DNA from: an uncultured Bacteroidales bacterium
GTDB lineage: Bacteria > Bacteroidota > Bacteroidia > Bacteroidales > Bacteroidaceae
DNA: 64,000 nt
NCBI GenBank assembly: GCA_902799355.1
Contig: CADCAG010000027.1
Coordinates: 1 to 64,000, forward strand
Direction: 5' to 3'
Each line of letters starts with the position of its first letter. Position 1 is the first letter of the stretch. The translations under genes and the position numbers were made by a program. Below the pieces are notes generated by a model that saw only the letters and a program-made list of their open reading frames with translations, had not been told where the DNA came from and ran no database searches. Positions 32,932 through 41,271 of the stretch are shown here, one piece after another.

Positions 32932-34134
32932 ATGAAGAAACTAATGACTCTCGCGCTGTTGGCTCTCTTGAGCCTTGGCGCACAGGCTGAGGAGAAGAAA
33001 GACTCAGCGAAATGCAACAAACCCGTATTCACAACAATCAAAGAGAACCCCATCACCAGCATCAAAGACCAAAACCGTTCAGGTACGTGCTGGGACTACT
33101 CTACCCTCTCCTTCTTTGAGGCTGAGATTCTGAAGGCTACCGGCAAGACCTACGACCTCGACGAGTCGTTCGTTGCCAACAAGACCTATATGGAGCGTGC
33201 CATCCAGGTGGTTCGTTTCCATGGCGACTGCCAGTTCTCACAGGGCGGTAGCGCTGAGGACGTGCTGGCAACCATGAAGACCCACGGCATCATCCCGCAG
33301 GGCATCATGCCTTTCCCCGGCTCACTGTATGGTGACTCGTTGAATAACTTCAACGAGTTCTTCTCACTCCTGGAGCCTTACGTGGCAGCCATCGCCAAGA
33401 GCGATGCCAAGAAGATCAGCAACCAGTGGAAGGCTGGTCTGCAGGGCATCCTCGACGCCTACCTTGGCAAGTGCCCTGAGGAGTTCACCTATGAGGGCAA
33501 GAAGTACACTCCGAAGAGCTTCGTGAAGAGCCTCGGCATCAACCTCGACGACTATGTCAGCATCACCAGCTACACCCACCATCCTTTCTACACCACCTTT
33601 GCTGTAGAGGTACAGGACAACTGGCGTTTCCCGCAGTCTTACAACCTGCCTATGGACGAGATGATGAAGGTCATCGACAATGCCATCGACAAGGGCTACA
33701 CCATTGCCTGGGGTGGCGACGTCTCTGAGGATGGCTTCACCCGCAAGGGTCTGGCTTACGCCATCGACGGCAAGGCTGCTCAGAGCCTGCGTGGTAGCGA
33801 TATGGCTAAGTGGCTCAAGCTGACCAGCGCCAAGAAGCGCGACATCATCGATTCACTCGGCTGCACTGTTCCCGAGATTGTTCCCACTCAGGAACTGCGT
33901 CAGGAGCGTTTCGACAACTGGGAGCTCACCGACGACCACGGCATGCTTATCTACGGCGTTGCCAAGGACCAGAACGGCAAGGAGTACTACATGGTGAAGA
34001 ACTCATGGGGTGAGAGTGGCGACTACAAAGGCATCTGGTATATGACCAAGGCCTTCATCGCTGCCAACACCATGGACTTCCTCGTCAACAAAAACGCTAT
34101 CCCCAAGGATATTCGTAAGAAGTTGGGACTGTAA
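32932..34134 (+). CDS. Secreted C1-type peptidase (PepC/bleomycin hydrolase-like)
   Basis: 400 residues. Signal peptide (cleavage AQA-E). Papain-fold triad: Cys53 in RSGTCWDYST preceded by the oxyanion Gln in KDQNR, His336 in DDHGMLIYG and Asn357 in KNSWGESG. The spacing and the DESFVANKTYMERA block match the aminopeptidase C/bleomycin hydrolase branch rather than papain itself. Export distinguishes it from the cytosolic PepC of firmicutes and suggests peptide trimming in the periplasm. No housekeeping promoter is obvious; it may depend on the upstream gene or on the repeat element. Confidence 0.93.
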   Translation: MKKLMTLALLALLSLGAQAEEKKDSAKCNKPVFTTIKENPITSIKDQNRSGTCWDYSTLSFFEAEILKATGKTYDLDESFVANKTYMERAIQVVRFHGDCQFSQGGSAEDVLATMKTHGIIPQGIMPFPGSLYGDSLNNFNEFFSLLEPYVAAIAKSDAKKISNQWKAGLQGILDAYLGKCPEEFTYEGKKYTPKSFVKSLGINLDDYVSITSYTHHPFYTTFAVEVQDNWRFPQSYNLPMDEMMKVIDNAIDKGYTIAWGGDVSEDGFTRKGLAYAIDGKAAQSLRGSDMAKWLKLTSAKKRDIIDSLGCTVPEIVPTQELRQERFDNWELTDDHGMLIYGVAKDQNGKEYYMVKNSWGESGDYKGIWYMTKAFIAANTMDFLVNKNAIPKDIRKKLGL

Positions 34135-34152
34135 AATACTAAGTCAAATAAT

Positions 34153-34187
34153 AAAGCGCAGCAATGAACAATTGTTGCGCTTTTTTC
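34153..34187 (+). terminator. Terminator of the C1 peptidase gene
   Basis: 13-bp stem AAAGCGCAGCAAT / ATTGTTGCGCTTT with a GAACA loop and a T-run. Confidence 0.88.
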
Positions 34188-34216
34188 TTGTCTGTGGCCT
34201 GGTAGAGGAGAACGAT

Positions 34217-34258
34217 GTAAGAAGTAAGAAGTAAGATGTAAGATGTAAGAAGTAAGAT
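34217..34258. repeat. 7-bp tandem array, six units
   Basis: Six units of GTAAGA[A/T], starting at 34217, 34224, 34231, 34238, 34245 and 34252, with no indels. Confidence 0.95.
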
Positions 34259-34262
34259 GAGT

Positions 34263-34410
34263 GTTCCAGTTCCAAATGTTCCAATTAGAAATTGAGGGAC
34301 AAACACCCCCTTTATAGATTCTATAACTAACTAATATATAGATAGTTATATATGTAAATAAGGGGTAATGGAACTGCCATAATATCAATTGGAACAACTG
34401 GAACTGGAAC
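34263..34410. repeat. 148-bp segment bounded by 24-bp inverted repeats
   Basis: The arm at 34263-34286 (starting GTTCCAGTTCC) is inverted at 34387-34410 with two mismatches. Each arm itself contains GTTCC-type repeats. The inner 100 bases are AT-rich with a run of ATATATAGATAGTTATATAT. No target-site duplication is visible. Confidence 0.8.
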
Positions 34411-34611
34411 AGACATCCATGTATTATTTATCTAAAAAGCAATAAATCAACGAGATACAACATTTCTAAATCGACAGTTCCTACGATGCAAACGCTCAGA
34501 TAGGGCACAAAATCGTCAAATTCCGGTTCTCAAAGGCCTAAAAAGGCATGCGCAAACCCCTTATTTCGACGTTTTTCCCTATACTTGGCACACACTACCT
34601 CGCTCACAAGA

Positions 34612-34685
34612 CAGGCTGATACAACTCCAAGACAGCCTAATACAGAACTGTATCAGCCTGATACGCACATGAAACAGCCTGATAC
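34612..34685. repeat. Four-copy array with exact 21-bp spacing
   Basis: CAG[G/C]CT[G/A]ATAC begins at 34612, 34633, 34654 and 34675, always 21 bases apart. The bases between are only partly conserved. The last copy ends 13 bases before the TlpA-like stop codon. Confidence 0.92.
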
Positions 34686-34698
34686 GGAGCAAAATTGG

Positions 34699-36261
34699 TT
34701 ATTCTCCGAGGAGCTTGTCGAGGACCTTGCGGGTAATGATATTGCCTTCATTGTCCATAGCTGTCACGAAGGGAACAGCGTAGAACTGGAACTTATCGTT
34801 GAGGAGTTTCCACTCTTCGTGCGAGACAAAGATGTGCTCGCCCTTGATGTTGTTGTCCTGCATCCACTTTTCTGCCTTTTCGCGCGAGCTGTCTCGCTCG
34901 TCGCAGATATACAGGAAGCGCACGGGTTTGTCTTTCAACCGTTCTACCTTCTCGCGTTGGTTGAGCATATCGGTCTTGCAGGGACCGCAGTACATTGCCC
35001 AGAAGTCGAGATAGAGCGCATTGCCCTTGTAGGGCGCTATGAGGCGCTCAAAGAGTGCATCGGCCTCGGGAGTCTTTGAGGCGGTCTGCTGGGGCTTCCC
35101 CTCACTGCTGATGACATATTGGCGATAGGCCTCGACAGCCTGATGAGAGACGATGGGATTAGTGATGAGCGGAATCACGGCAGCAAAGACGGCAGCCTTC
35201 TGGTCGGGGGTGGTATTGTCTTCATCATCTACACGCGTAAAGATCTGGCGCGTGAGCACCACCTGCTGCATGAAGTTGTTTCCGAGGTGAAATGTTTGAT
35301 GAGCTGCTTCTGCTGCCTTGCGATAGTAGTCGGCCTTGGTCAGCAACGTATCTGCGCGCAGGGCCAACATGCTGCGATGCAGGGCGGCATCGTAGTGGCG
35401 CGGCAGGAAGAACTCACTCTTATAATCGACCATCGCAGCTGGTTCGTTATCGTGAGAGCCCATATACAACCTACCCTTCAGGAAAGCGATATCAATCAAC
35501 AGATAGTTTCCCACATCACCTATCAGATAATCGGGCTTATCGATGACGAGCATCATGGCAGGATTGTTGAGTAGCCACTGCTCACGCTCTGCCACGAAGT
35601 CGTAGTAGTCGGCTCTTTTGCCCAACAGCTGCATCATGTGGCTGCGGAACGTTCTGAGCGTAGCCTCGAAAGGCTCTGCCAACAGACAGGCACCCAACAC
35701 CTCTTTGGCATAGGCATTCACCCCTGCAGGCAATGGCAGGCGGTCGGCCTTGATGTCGGCAATGATGGCATCCATCAACTTCACCATGCGCTGCTTCCAA
35801 GCAGGAATCTCTTCTAAGGACACAGACTGATTGCTGAGCTTTTCATCACCGAAATAATGCTTCTTCAACGCTGGCCAGAGCTGATTGATAAGGGCACTCG
35901 TGGTGTGGCCGCTGAAGGTTACGCCATCCTCCTCACCCTGGGTAGCATCTTTCGTCAGCTCAACGGTGTCACCCACAGCCAGAAAAACATGGCCTACATC
36001 CTTCAGCATGGCAGCCTGCGAATGGGGCAAAAGGATGGTGCCCTCGAAGGTACCATCGGCAGCCACAGGAATGGACTGGATATGCTCCTGGTCGGTAAAC
36101 TGGTTGACGGTATGCACCGAGAGGGTCTTGCCGTCTCCGGTTGGCTTGTTGACCAAGCGTCCCTTGATGACAGCTGTGCCGCTATGGAAATGATATTCAT
36201 CGATGGCCTGCCCCATCATCGCGACAAGGGTAAGCAGCACGGTTAGGAGTATTTTCTTCAT
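34699..36261 (-). CDS. TlpA-like periplasmic thiol-disulfide protein
   Basis: 520 residues. Signal peptide (cleavage GQA-I). A beta-rich N-terminal domain (~20-110; DUF4369-like layout with GRLVNKPTGDGKTLSV), a long helical middle, and a C-terminal thioredoxin fold with LDFWAMYCGPCK (Cys425, Cys428) and a cis-proline block YAVPFVTAMD. Related Bacteroidetes proteins are attached to the envelope and handle disulfides. It is the last gene of a run that begins with nqrA; a 47-base gap separates it from the upstream lipoprotein gene. Confidence 0.85.
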   Translation of the reverse strand: MKKILLTVLLTLVAMMGQAIDEYHFHSGTAVIKGRLVNKPTGDGKTLSVHTVNQFTDQEHIQSIPVAADGTFEGTILLPHSQAAMLKDVGHVFLAVGDTVELTKDATQGEEDGVTFSGHTTSALINQLWPALKKHYFGDEKLSNQSVSLEEIPAWKQRMVKLMDAIIADIKADRLPLPAGVNAYAKEVLGACLLAEPFEATLRTFRSHMMQLLGKRADYYDFVAEREQWLLNNPAMMLVIDKPDYLIGDVGNYLLIDIAFLKGRLYMGSHDNEPAAMVDYKSEFFLPRHYDAALHRSMLALRADTLLTKADYYRKAAEAAHQTFHLGNNFMQQVVLTRQIFTRVDDEDNTTPDQKAAVFAAVIPLITNPIVSHQAVEAYRQYVISSEGKPQQTASKTPEADALFERLIAPYKGNALYLDFWAMYCGPCKTDMLNQREKVERLKDKPVRFLYICDERDSSREKAEKWMQDNNIKGEHIFVSHEEWKLLNDKFQFYAVPFVTAMDNEGNIITRKVLDKLLGE

Positions 36262-36282
36262 ATTTGGTTGGTTTCGGTTGGT

Positions 36283-36317
36283 ATTGTTTAATGGCTATTG
36301 TTTATTGCCTACTCTAT
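36283..36317. repeat. 7-bp tandem array over a stop codon
   Basis: Units ATTGTTT, AATGGCT, ATTGTTT, ATTGCCT, ACTCTAT from 36283 to 36317. The array covers the stop codon of the lipoprotein gene (36309-36311) and the gap to the TlpA-like gene. Confidence 0.6.
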
Positions 36318-36947
36318 CTCTATGACAATCTCTTCAAACCTTCCATCGGCAGTGATGTGGAAACAGCGGCTTTGCTCCGTTTCTGTCTTGTGGGTAGTCA
36401 TGGATTCATAGTAGTAGAGCAGCGTGACCTCATAACTGCTTGTAATAAAGTAGTCCATCAGCAGTTTGCCGAAGTCGTCGGCACGGTCTTCGTCTTTCTC
36501 TTCATAAAGGCAAAGGTGGTCGATGGGGGTGCCATCGGTTTCAAGGGTGTAAAGGTAGAGCGTAGAGGTGATGGAGTCGAGCTGCTCAGAGAGCAACATG
36601 GCGCGGAGTCCATGAACCTTGGGCAACATCAGCGCCTTCAGCTTGGTGGAGACAGGAAAGCCCAGCATAGAGGTTACCGAAGGGGGCACCTTGCCAAAGC
36701 GACCAATCTTGTCAAAGTCGCCACGCTCAGACTGGATGGGCAATGGACGCAGCTGCAGCGTATCGAAGAACACCTCGACAGGGTCATCATAGACGCCCGC
36801 CTGACGCTTCATCTCCTGTAGCTGCTCAGCCTTGCGGATGCTGTCGACCATCTTTTCATAGTAAACAGCATCCCTCTTGCGCTGACCACACGAGAGGAGG
36901 GCCAGTACAAGAGGGATGAGTATGGAAAGGGTGATGTAACGCATCAA
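36309..36947 (-). CDS. Lipoprotein encoded at the end of the nqr operon
   Basis: 212 residues. Lipobox ALLSC (Cys20) after [15 protein letters not shown]. Next come a charged helix (YYEKMVDSIRKAEQLQEMKRQ) and a beta-rich body with many acidic residues. Unknown family. It overlaps nqrF by four bases (ATGA), so it is translationally coupled to Na+-NQR and may be an assembly or accessory factor. That link rests on context alone. Confidence 0.7.
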   Translation of the reverse strand: MMRYITLSILIPLVLALLSCGQRKRDAVYYEKMVDSIRKAEQLQEMKRQAGVYDDPVEVFFDTLQLRPLPIQSERGDFDKIGRFGKVPPSVTSMLGFPVSTKLKALMLPKVHGLRAMLLSEQLDSITSTLYLYTLETDGTPIDHLCLYEEKDEDRADDFGKLLMDYFITSSYEVTLLYYYESMTTHKTETEQSRCFHITADGRFEEIVIEIE

Positions 36948-38212
36948 CCTCCGAAGTTATCGTACATAATCGACTCAGGATCTACGCCGAGCGAGTCGAG
37001 CATGCCCACGACAGCCTTTGACATCGGGCCAGGACCACACATGTAGTACTCGATGTCCTCGGGAGCCTCGTGGTCCTTCAGATAGGTCTCGTACATCACG
37101 TTGTGGACGAAGCCTGGGGTGTACTTGACGCCAGCGGCATCGGCTGCGGGGTCTGGACGGTCGAGAGCCAGGTGGAAGTGGAAGTTGGGGTACTCCTTCT
37201 CCAAGCCCAGGAAGTCGTCGAGATAGAACACCTCGTTGAGCGCGCGGGCACCATAGAAGTAGTGCATCTCGCGATCGGTGGTGTGCAGCGTCTTCGTCAT
37301 GTGCATAATCTGAGCGCGCAGAGGAGCCATACCGGCACCACCACCAACCCAAATCATCTCCTTCTTCGAGTCGAAGTGTGGGTGGAAGTCGCCGAAAGGA
37401 CCACTCATGATGACCTTGTCGCCTGGTTTCAGCGAGAAGATGTAACTTGAAGCGATACCTGGGTTGACATCCATGAAGCCCGAGCGGTCGGACTTGAACG
37501 GAGGTGTGGCGATACGGACGGTGAGCATGAACACGTCGCCCTCGGCAGGATAGTTGGCCATTGAGTAGGCGCGGATGGTGTCTTCGGGGTTCTTACACTT
37601 GAGTGGGAACAGTCCGAACTTCTCCCATGCGGGCAGATACTCGTCGCCAATGAGCGACTTGTCGAAGTCCTTATCGTAGTCGATGCAATCGAACTTAGGA
37701 ATCTTAATCTGGGCATAAGAACCTGGCAGGAAGTCCATGTGCTCGCCAGCGGGCAGCTGCACCTTGAACTCCTTGATGAAGGTAGCCACGTTCTTGTTAG
37801 AGATAACGGTACACTCGTACTCCTTGACACCCAGGATAGACTCATCGACATGAATCTTCAGGTCGCCCTTCACCTTGCACTGGCATCCCAGACGCCAATG
37901 GTCCTTGATCTGCTTACGGGTGAAGTGAGGCTTCTCAGAATCGAGAATCTCGCCACCGCCCTCAAGCACCTGTACCTTACACTGTCCGCAGCTGGCCTTA
38001 CCACCACAAGCTGAAGGCAGGAAAATGCCGTTCTGGTTGAGGGTAGCCATCAGGTTGTTGCCCTGAGGAACGTTGAGCACCTTATCGCCGTTTACTGTAA
38101 TATTCACATTTCCGCTGGGGCTGAGATACTTCTTAGCCACCAACAGGATAATCACCAGCAGGATGATTACCACGAGGAAAACCCCTATACTATATGCTAT
38201 AAACTGTGCCAT
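36944..38212 (-). CDS. nqrF: Na+-NQR subunit F
   Basis: 422 residues. N-terminal membrane helix (~5-28), a 2Fe-2S ferredoxin domain with Cys69, Cys75, Cys78 and Cys110, then an FAD domain ([10 protein letters not shown]) and an NADH domain ([16 protein letters not shown]) ending in the typical YDNFGG. It takes electrons from NADH and passes them via FAD and the iron-sulfur cluster into the sodium pump. Confidence 0.97.
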   Translation of the reverse strand: MAQFIAYSIGVFLVVIILLVIILLVAKKYLSPSGNVNITVNGDKVLNVPQGNNLMATLNQNGIFLPSACGGKASCGQCKVQVLEGGGEILDSEKPHFTRKQIKDHWRLGCQCKVKGDLKIHVDESILGVKEYECTVISNKNVATFIKEFKVQLPAGEHMDFLPGSYAQIKIPKFDCIDYDKDFDKSLIGDEYLPAWEKFGLFPLKCKNPEDTIRAYSMANYPAEGDVFMLTVRIATPPFKSDRSGFMDVNPGIASSYIFSLKPGDKVIMSGPFGDFHPHFDSKKEMIWVGGGAGMAPLRAQIMHMTKTLHTTDREMHYFYGARALNEVFYLDDFLGLEKEYPNFHFHLALDRPDPAADAAGVKYTPGFVHNVMYETYLKDHEAPEDIEYYMCGPGPMSKAVVGMLDSLGVDPESIMYDNFGG

Positions 38213-38218
38213 ACCATA

Positions 38219-38845
38219 TTAAATATTAAGTCCAGAGAAACACATCATCGCCATAGCCATGAGGCCCACGGTAATAAACACAATGCCGAGGCCCTGCAGG
38301 GGCTTGGGAACATCTGAATACTGCATCTTCTCGCGGATGGCACCCATAGCCACGATGGCCAGCGTCCAACCGATACCTGAGCCGAAGCCATAGACAACAG
38401 CATCACCGATGCAGGTGATGGCCTGCGAGTTGGTGGGCTCCATGAGGATGCGCTGCTGCATGAACAGCGAAGCACCCATGATGGCGCAGTTTACGGCAAT
38501 CAGCGGCAGGAAGATACCCAGCGCAGCATAGAGCGAGGGCGAGTACTTCTCGACCGTCATCTCTACCAACTGCACCATACCGGCAATGACAGCAATGAAG
38601 AGGATAAACGACAGGTAGCTCAGGTCGACACCCTCAACGAGGCAGTCGGGGCCCAGCACCTTGGTCTGCAACAGATAGTTGACGGGAACGGTTACTGTCA
38701 ACACGAAGGTCACAGCAAGTCCCAGACCCATAGAGGTCTTCACCGTCTTCGACACAGCAAGGTAGGAACACATGCCGAGGAAGAAGGCGAAAATCATATT
38801 GTCCACAAAGATGGACCTAAACAGTAATGATATTGCGTGTTCCAT
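38219..38845 (-). CDS. nqrE: Na+-NQR subunit E
   Basis: 208 residues, six membrane helices, with [18 protein letters not shown] and the mirrored [11 protein letters not shown] motif; conserved cysteines in both half-repeats (Cys26 and the later NCA) are expected to hold the intramembrane iron shared with NqrD. Six-base gap to nqrF. Confidence 0.96.
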   Translation of the reverse strand: MEHAISLLFRSIFVDNMIFAFFLGMCSYLAVSKTVKTSMGLGLAVTFVLTVTVPVNYLLQTKVLGPDCLVEGVDLSYLSFILFIAVIAGMVQLVEMTVEKYSPSLYAALGIFLPLIAVNCAIMGASLFMQQRILMEPTNSQAITCIGDAVVYGFGSGIGWTLAIVAMGAIREKMQYSDVPKPLQGLGIVFITVGLMAMAMMCFSGLNI

Positions 38846-38848
38846 AAC

Positions 38849-39472
38849 TTACTTCTCCTTATAAAAATATGCACGATGTACCCAAATCACACAGCCCACG
38901 AGGATGAGTGCCATAGCAGGCATCGTCATCATACCGTTGTTCACATAACCGAAGTCGTAGCAGGCATCGGGAATAATCTGGAAGCCCAGCAGCGAACCAC
39001 GGCCGAGGAACTCACGAACAGCACCCACGATAACCAGAATCATGGCATAGCCAAGACCGTTACCCACACCGTCAAGGAACGAAGGCCAGGGCTTGTTCTG
39101 CATGGCGAAAGCCTCGAGGCGACCCATCAGGATACAGTTGGTGATAATCAGACCGACATAGACAGAGAGCTGAACGCTGACGTCATAGGCGAAAGCCTTC
39201 AGAATCTGAGAAACAATGGTTACGAGAGCAGCCACAACGACCAGCTGCACCACGATACGGATGCGGTTAGGAATGGTGTTGCGGATGATAGAGATGATTA
39301 CGTTAGAAAAAGCGGTAATCACCGTTACGGCGAGACCCATCACGATGGCAGGCTTCAGCTGCGCTGTGACGGCGAGTGCCGAGCAGATACCCAATACCTG
39401 TCCGAGAATTGGGTGGTCGAGGTTCAACGGGTTAGTGAAAACCTCCTTATTTTGTTTACTGAATAGTGCCAT
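38849..39472 (-). CDS. nqrD: Na+-NQR subunit D
   Basis: 207 residues, six membrane helices, homologous in design to NqrE. LGICSALAVTAQLKPA and LIITNCILMGRLEAF carry the conserved cysteines facing those of NqrE. Three-base gap to nqrE. Confidence 0.96.
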   Translation of the reverse strand: MALFSKQNKEVFTNPLNLDHPILGQVLGICSALAVTAQLKPAIVMGLAVTVITAFSNVIISIIRNTIPNRIRIVVQLVVVAALVTIVSQILKAFAYDVSVQLSVYVGLIITNCILMGRLEAFAMQNKPWPSFLDGVGNGLGYAMILVIVGAVREFLGRGSLLGFQIIPDACYDFGYVNNGMMTMPAMALILVGCVIWVHRAYFYKEK

Positions 39473-39475
39473 AGT

Positions 39476-40078
39476 TTACTTCTCCTTTACTTTTTTCAGA
39501 CATTCCTTAATCATAGCATCAACGCCATTAGAAGTGAGGGTGGCACCGGTTACGCAGTCAACCTGTGACTCAGGGGTTTCAACCTTCTTCACTACAGAGA
39601 GCACGACATTGCCATCGGCATCGAAAATCTTCTTGCCAATGAACTTCTCCTGCCACTCCTGTGAGTCCTTGATCTCAGCACCCAAGCCAGCCGTCTCACT
39701 CTCATGGTTGAAGTAGGCGCCATAGACCTTATCATCCTTGTCGACAGCCAGATAACCGCTGATACCGCCCCAGAGACCCATACCTTTCAGGGATACGACA
39801 ATCACCTGCTGGTCGCCCACCTGGCACGCATAGACTTTCTGTCCGTTCAGCTCTTTCTCACCCTTCACCACCTCGGCATACTTGGCCTCAGCCTCAGCAC
39901 CATCGAGGTCGCGAATGTTCAGAGAATAAAGAATCTGCTTCTTCACGTCGAGAGCCACGTTAGCATCCTGCATGGGCTTCAAAGCCTGATAGACGAAAGC
40001 CAGCAGGAAGGCCACGATGACCACGAGTATCGCGCTATATATAATAATGTACGCGTTAGAGTTTGTATTCAGTTTCAT
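39476..40078 (-). CDS. nqrC: Na+-NQR subunit C
   Basis: 200 residues. One N-terminal membrane helix and a periplasmic FMN-binding domain. The flavinylation motif reads CVTGATLTS, with Thr180 as the expected FMN-phosphate acceptor, and GLWGGISGYLAVD and HESETAGLGAEI are typical. Requires ApbE for FMN attachment (not in this window). Overlaps nqrB by four bases. Confidence 0.96.
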   Translation of the reverse strand: MKLNTNSNAYIIIYSAILVVIVAFLLAFVYQALKPMQDANVALDVKKQILYSLNIRDLDGAEAEAKYAEVVKGEKELNGQKVYACQVGDQQVIVVSLKGMGLWGGISGYLAVDKDDKVYGAYFNHESETAGLGAEIKDSQEWQEKFIGKKIFDADGNVVLSVVKKVETPESQVDCVTGATLTSNGVDAMIKECLKKVKEK

Positions 40079-41235
40079 TTGGTACCTCCTCTCTTCAAAC
40101 GTTTCGAAATGTTACGAGCCACCACAAAGTGGTCAATCGTAGGAGCAAACATGTTACCAAAGAAGATGGCAAGCATCATACCCTCAGGATAGCCGGCATT
40201 CATCACGCGGATGATGATAGCCATGGCACCAATCAGGAAGCCGTAGATGTACTGACCGGTAGTGGTACGGCAAGAGGTGACAGGGTCGGTAGCCATGAAC
40301 ACAGCACCGAAAGCAAAGCCACCCATCACGAAGTGGTGCCACCATTCCATAGAAGAACCAGTGCTCTGGAACAGGAATGCCAAGGCAGCGCCACCAACGA
40401 ACACGCTCAGCATGGTACGCCAAGAAGCGATGCCCGTCCACAGCAGGATGGCAGCACCAATGGCGATAGCGATAACCGAGGTCTCACCAATAGAACCAGG
40501 AATGAAGCCCAGCACCATATCCATGATAGAAGCATCAGGAGCAATGCCCTGACCAATCTGACCAAGTGGTGTAGCAGCGGTGAATCCGTCGGGCAGCGTG
40601 TTACCCAGTCCGAAGATGCTGTCCTGAGCCACCCAAACGGTGTCGCCCGTCATCTTAGAAGGATAAGCAAAGAACAGGAACATGCGGGCTGCGATAGCTG
40701 GGTTGAAGATGTTCATACCCGTGCCACCGAAGATCTCCTTACAGAAGATAACGGAGAAGGCACAAGCCAGCGCCAGCATCCACAGGGGACAGCCCACAGG
40801 GATAATGAGCGGAATGATGATACCCGAGACGAGGTAACCCTCCTGAATCTCCTCACCTTTCCACTGTGCCCAGGCAAACTCGATGCCCAGACCAACGATG
40901 TAGCTCACCAGAATCTTGGGCAGTACAGCCAGGAAGCCGTAAGCGAAGATCTCGCAGAACGATGCTGTTGCCAGCGTTCCTGCAGCGAGATAGTTCTGAT
41001 AGCCGATATTGTACATACCGAACAGCATGGCGGGCATCAGGGCGATAACCACCATACTCATGATGCGCTTTGAGTCGATAGCGTCGTGGATGTTGACGCC
41101 TCCAGCCTTTGCCGTGTCGTTAGGCACGTAAAGGAAAGTCTCAAAGCCGTCGAACACCGAGCGGAAGGCATGTAACTTGCCACCCTCCTCGAAATTCGGC
41201 TTAATCTTATTGAGATAATTTCTTAAAAAGCTCAT
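40075..41235 (-). CDS. nqrB: Na+-NQR subunit B
   Basis: 386 residues, about ten membrane helices, with GGTGMNIFNPAIAARMFLFF. The FMN site, usually SGAT, appears here as TAAT (DGFTAATPLG, Thr219-Thr222), keeping the acceptor threonine but not the serine and glycine. It also holds riboflavin and forms the sodium path. The N-terminus is the usual soluble region (HAFRSVFDGFETFLYVP). Confidence 0.96.
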   Translation of the reverse strand: MSFLRNYLNKIKPNFEEGGKLHAFRSVFDGFETFLYVPNDTAKAGGVNIHDAIDSKRIMSMVVIALMPAMLFGMYNIGYQNYLAAGTLATASFCEIFAYGFLAVLPKILVSYIVGLGIEFAWAQWKGEEIQEGYLVSGIIIPLIIPVGCPLWMLALACAFSVIFCKEIFGGTGMNIFNPAIAARMFLFFAYPSKMTGDTVWVAQDSIFGLGNTLPDGFTAATPLGQIGQGIAPDASIMDMVLGFIPGSIGETSVIAIAIGAAILLWTGIASWRTMLSVFVGGAALAFLFQSTGSSMEWWHHFVMGGFAFGAVFMATDPVTSCRTTTGQYIYGFLIGAMAIIIRVMNAGYPEGMMLAIFFGNMFAPTIDHFVVARNISKRLKRGGTK

Positions 41236-41243
41236 GTTAAATT

Positions 41244-41271
41244 AAACATTAAAGATTAAACATTAAGCATT
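41244..41271. repeat. 7-bp tandem array spanning the nqrA stop codon
   Basis: TTAAACA, TTAAAGA, TTAAACA, TTAAGCA on the plus strand. It fills most of the nqrA-nqrB gap and includes the nqrA stop (41263-41265). Confidence 0.8.

Larger units (their letters stand above)
34188..34698. other. Gene-free 500-base gap packed with three kinds of repeats
   Basis: Between the C1 peptidase terminator and the 3' end of the TlpA-like gene there is no credible gene. It holds a heptamer array (34217-34258), an inverted-repeat-bounded segment (34263-34410) and a 21-bp periodic array (34612-34685). The stretch 34411-34600 shows nothing recognisable. Confidence 0.75.

Noticed and set aside
34612-34685. CRISPR array
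   Set aside because: The repeats are only 11 bp with 10-bp partly similar intervals; there are no unique spacers and no cas genes.
34585-34698. Reading frame through the 21-bp array with a seven-residue repeat
   Set aside because: It runs on into the antisense of the TlpA-like gene and has no start context. I keep a coding relic only as an alternative explanation for the array.
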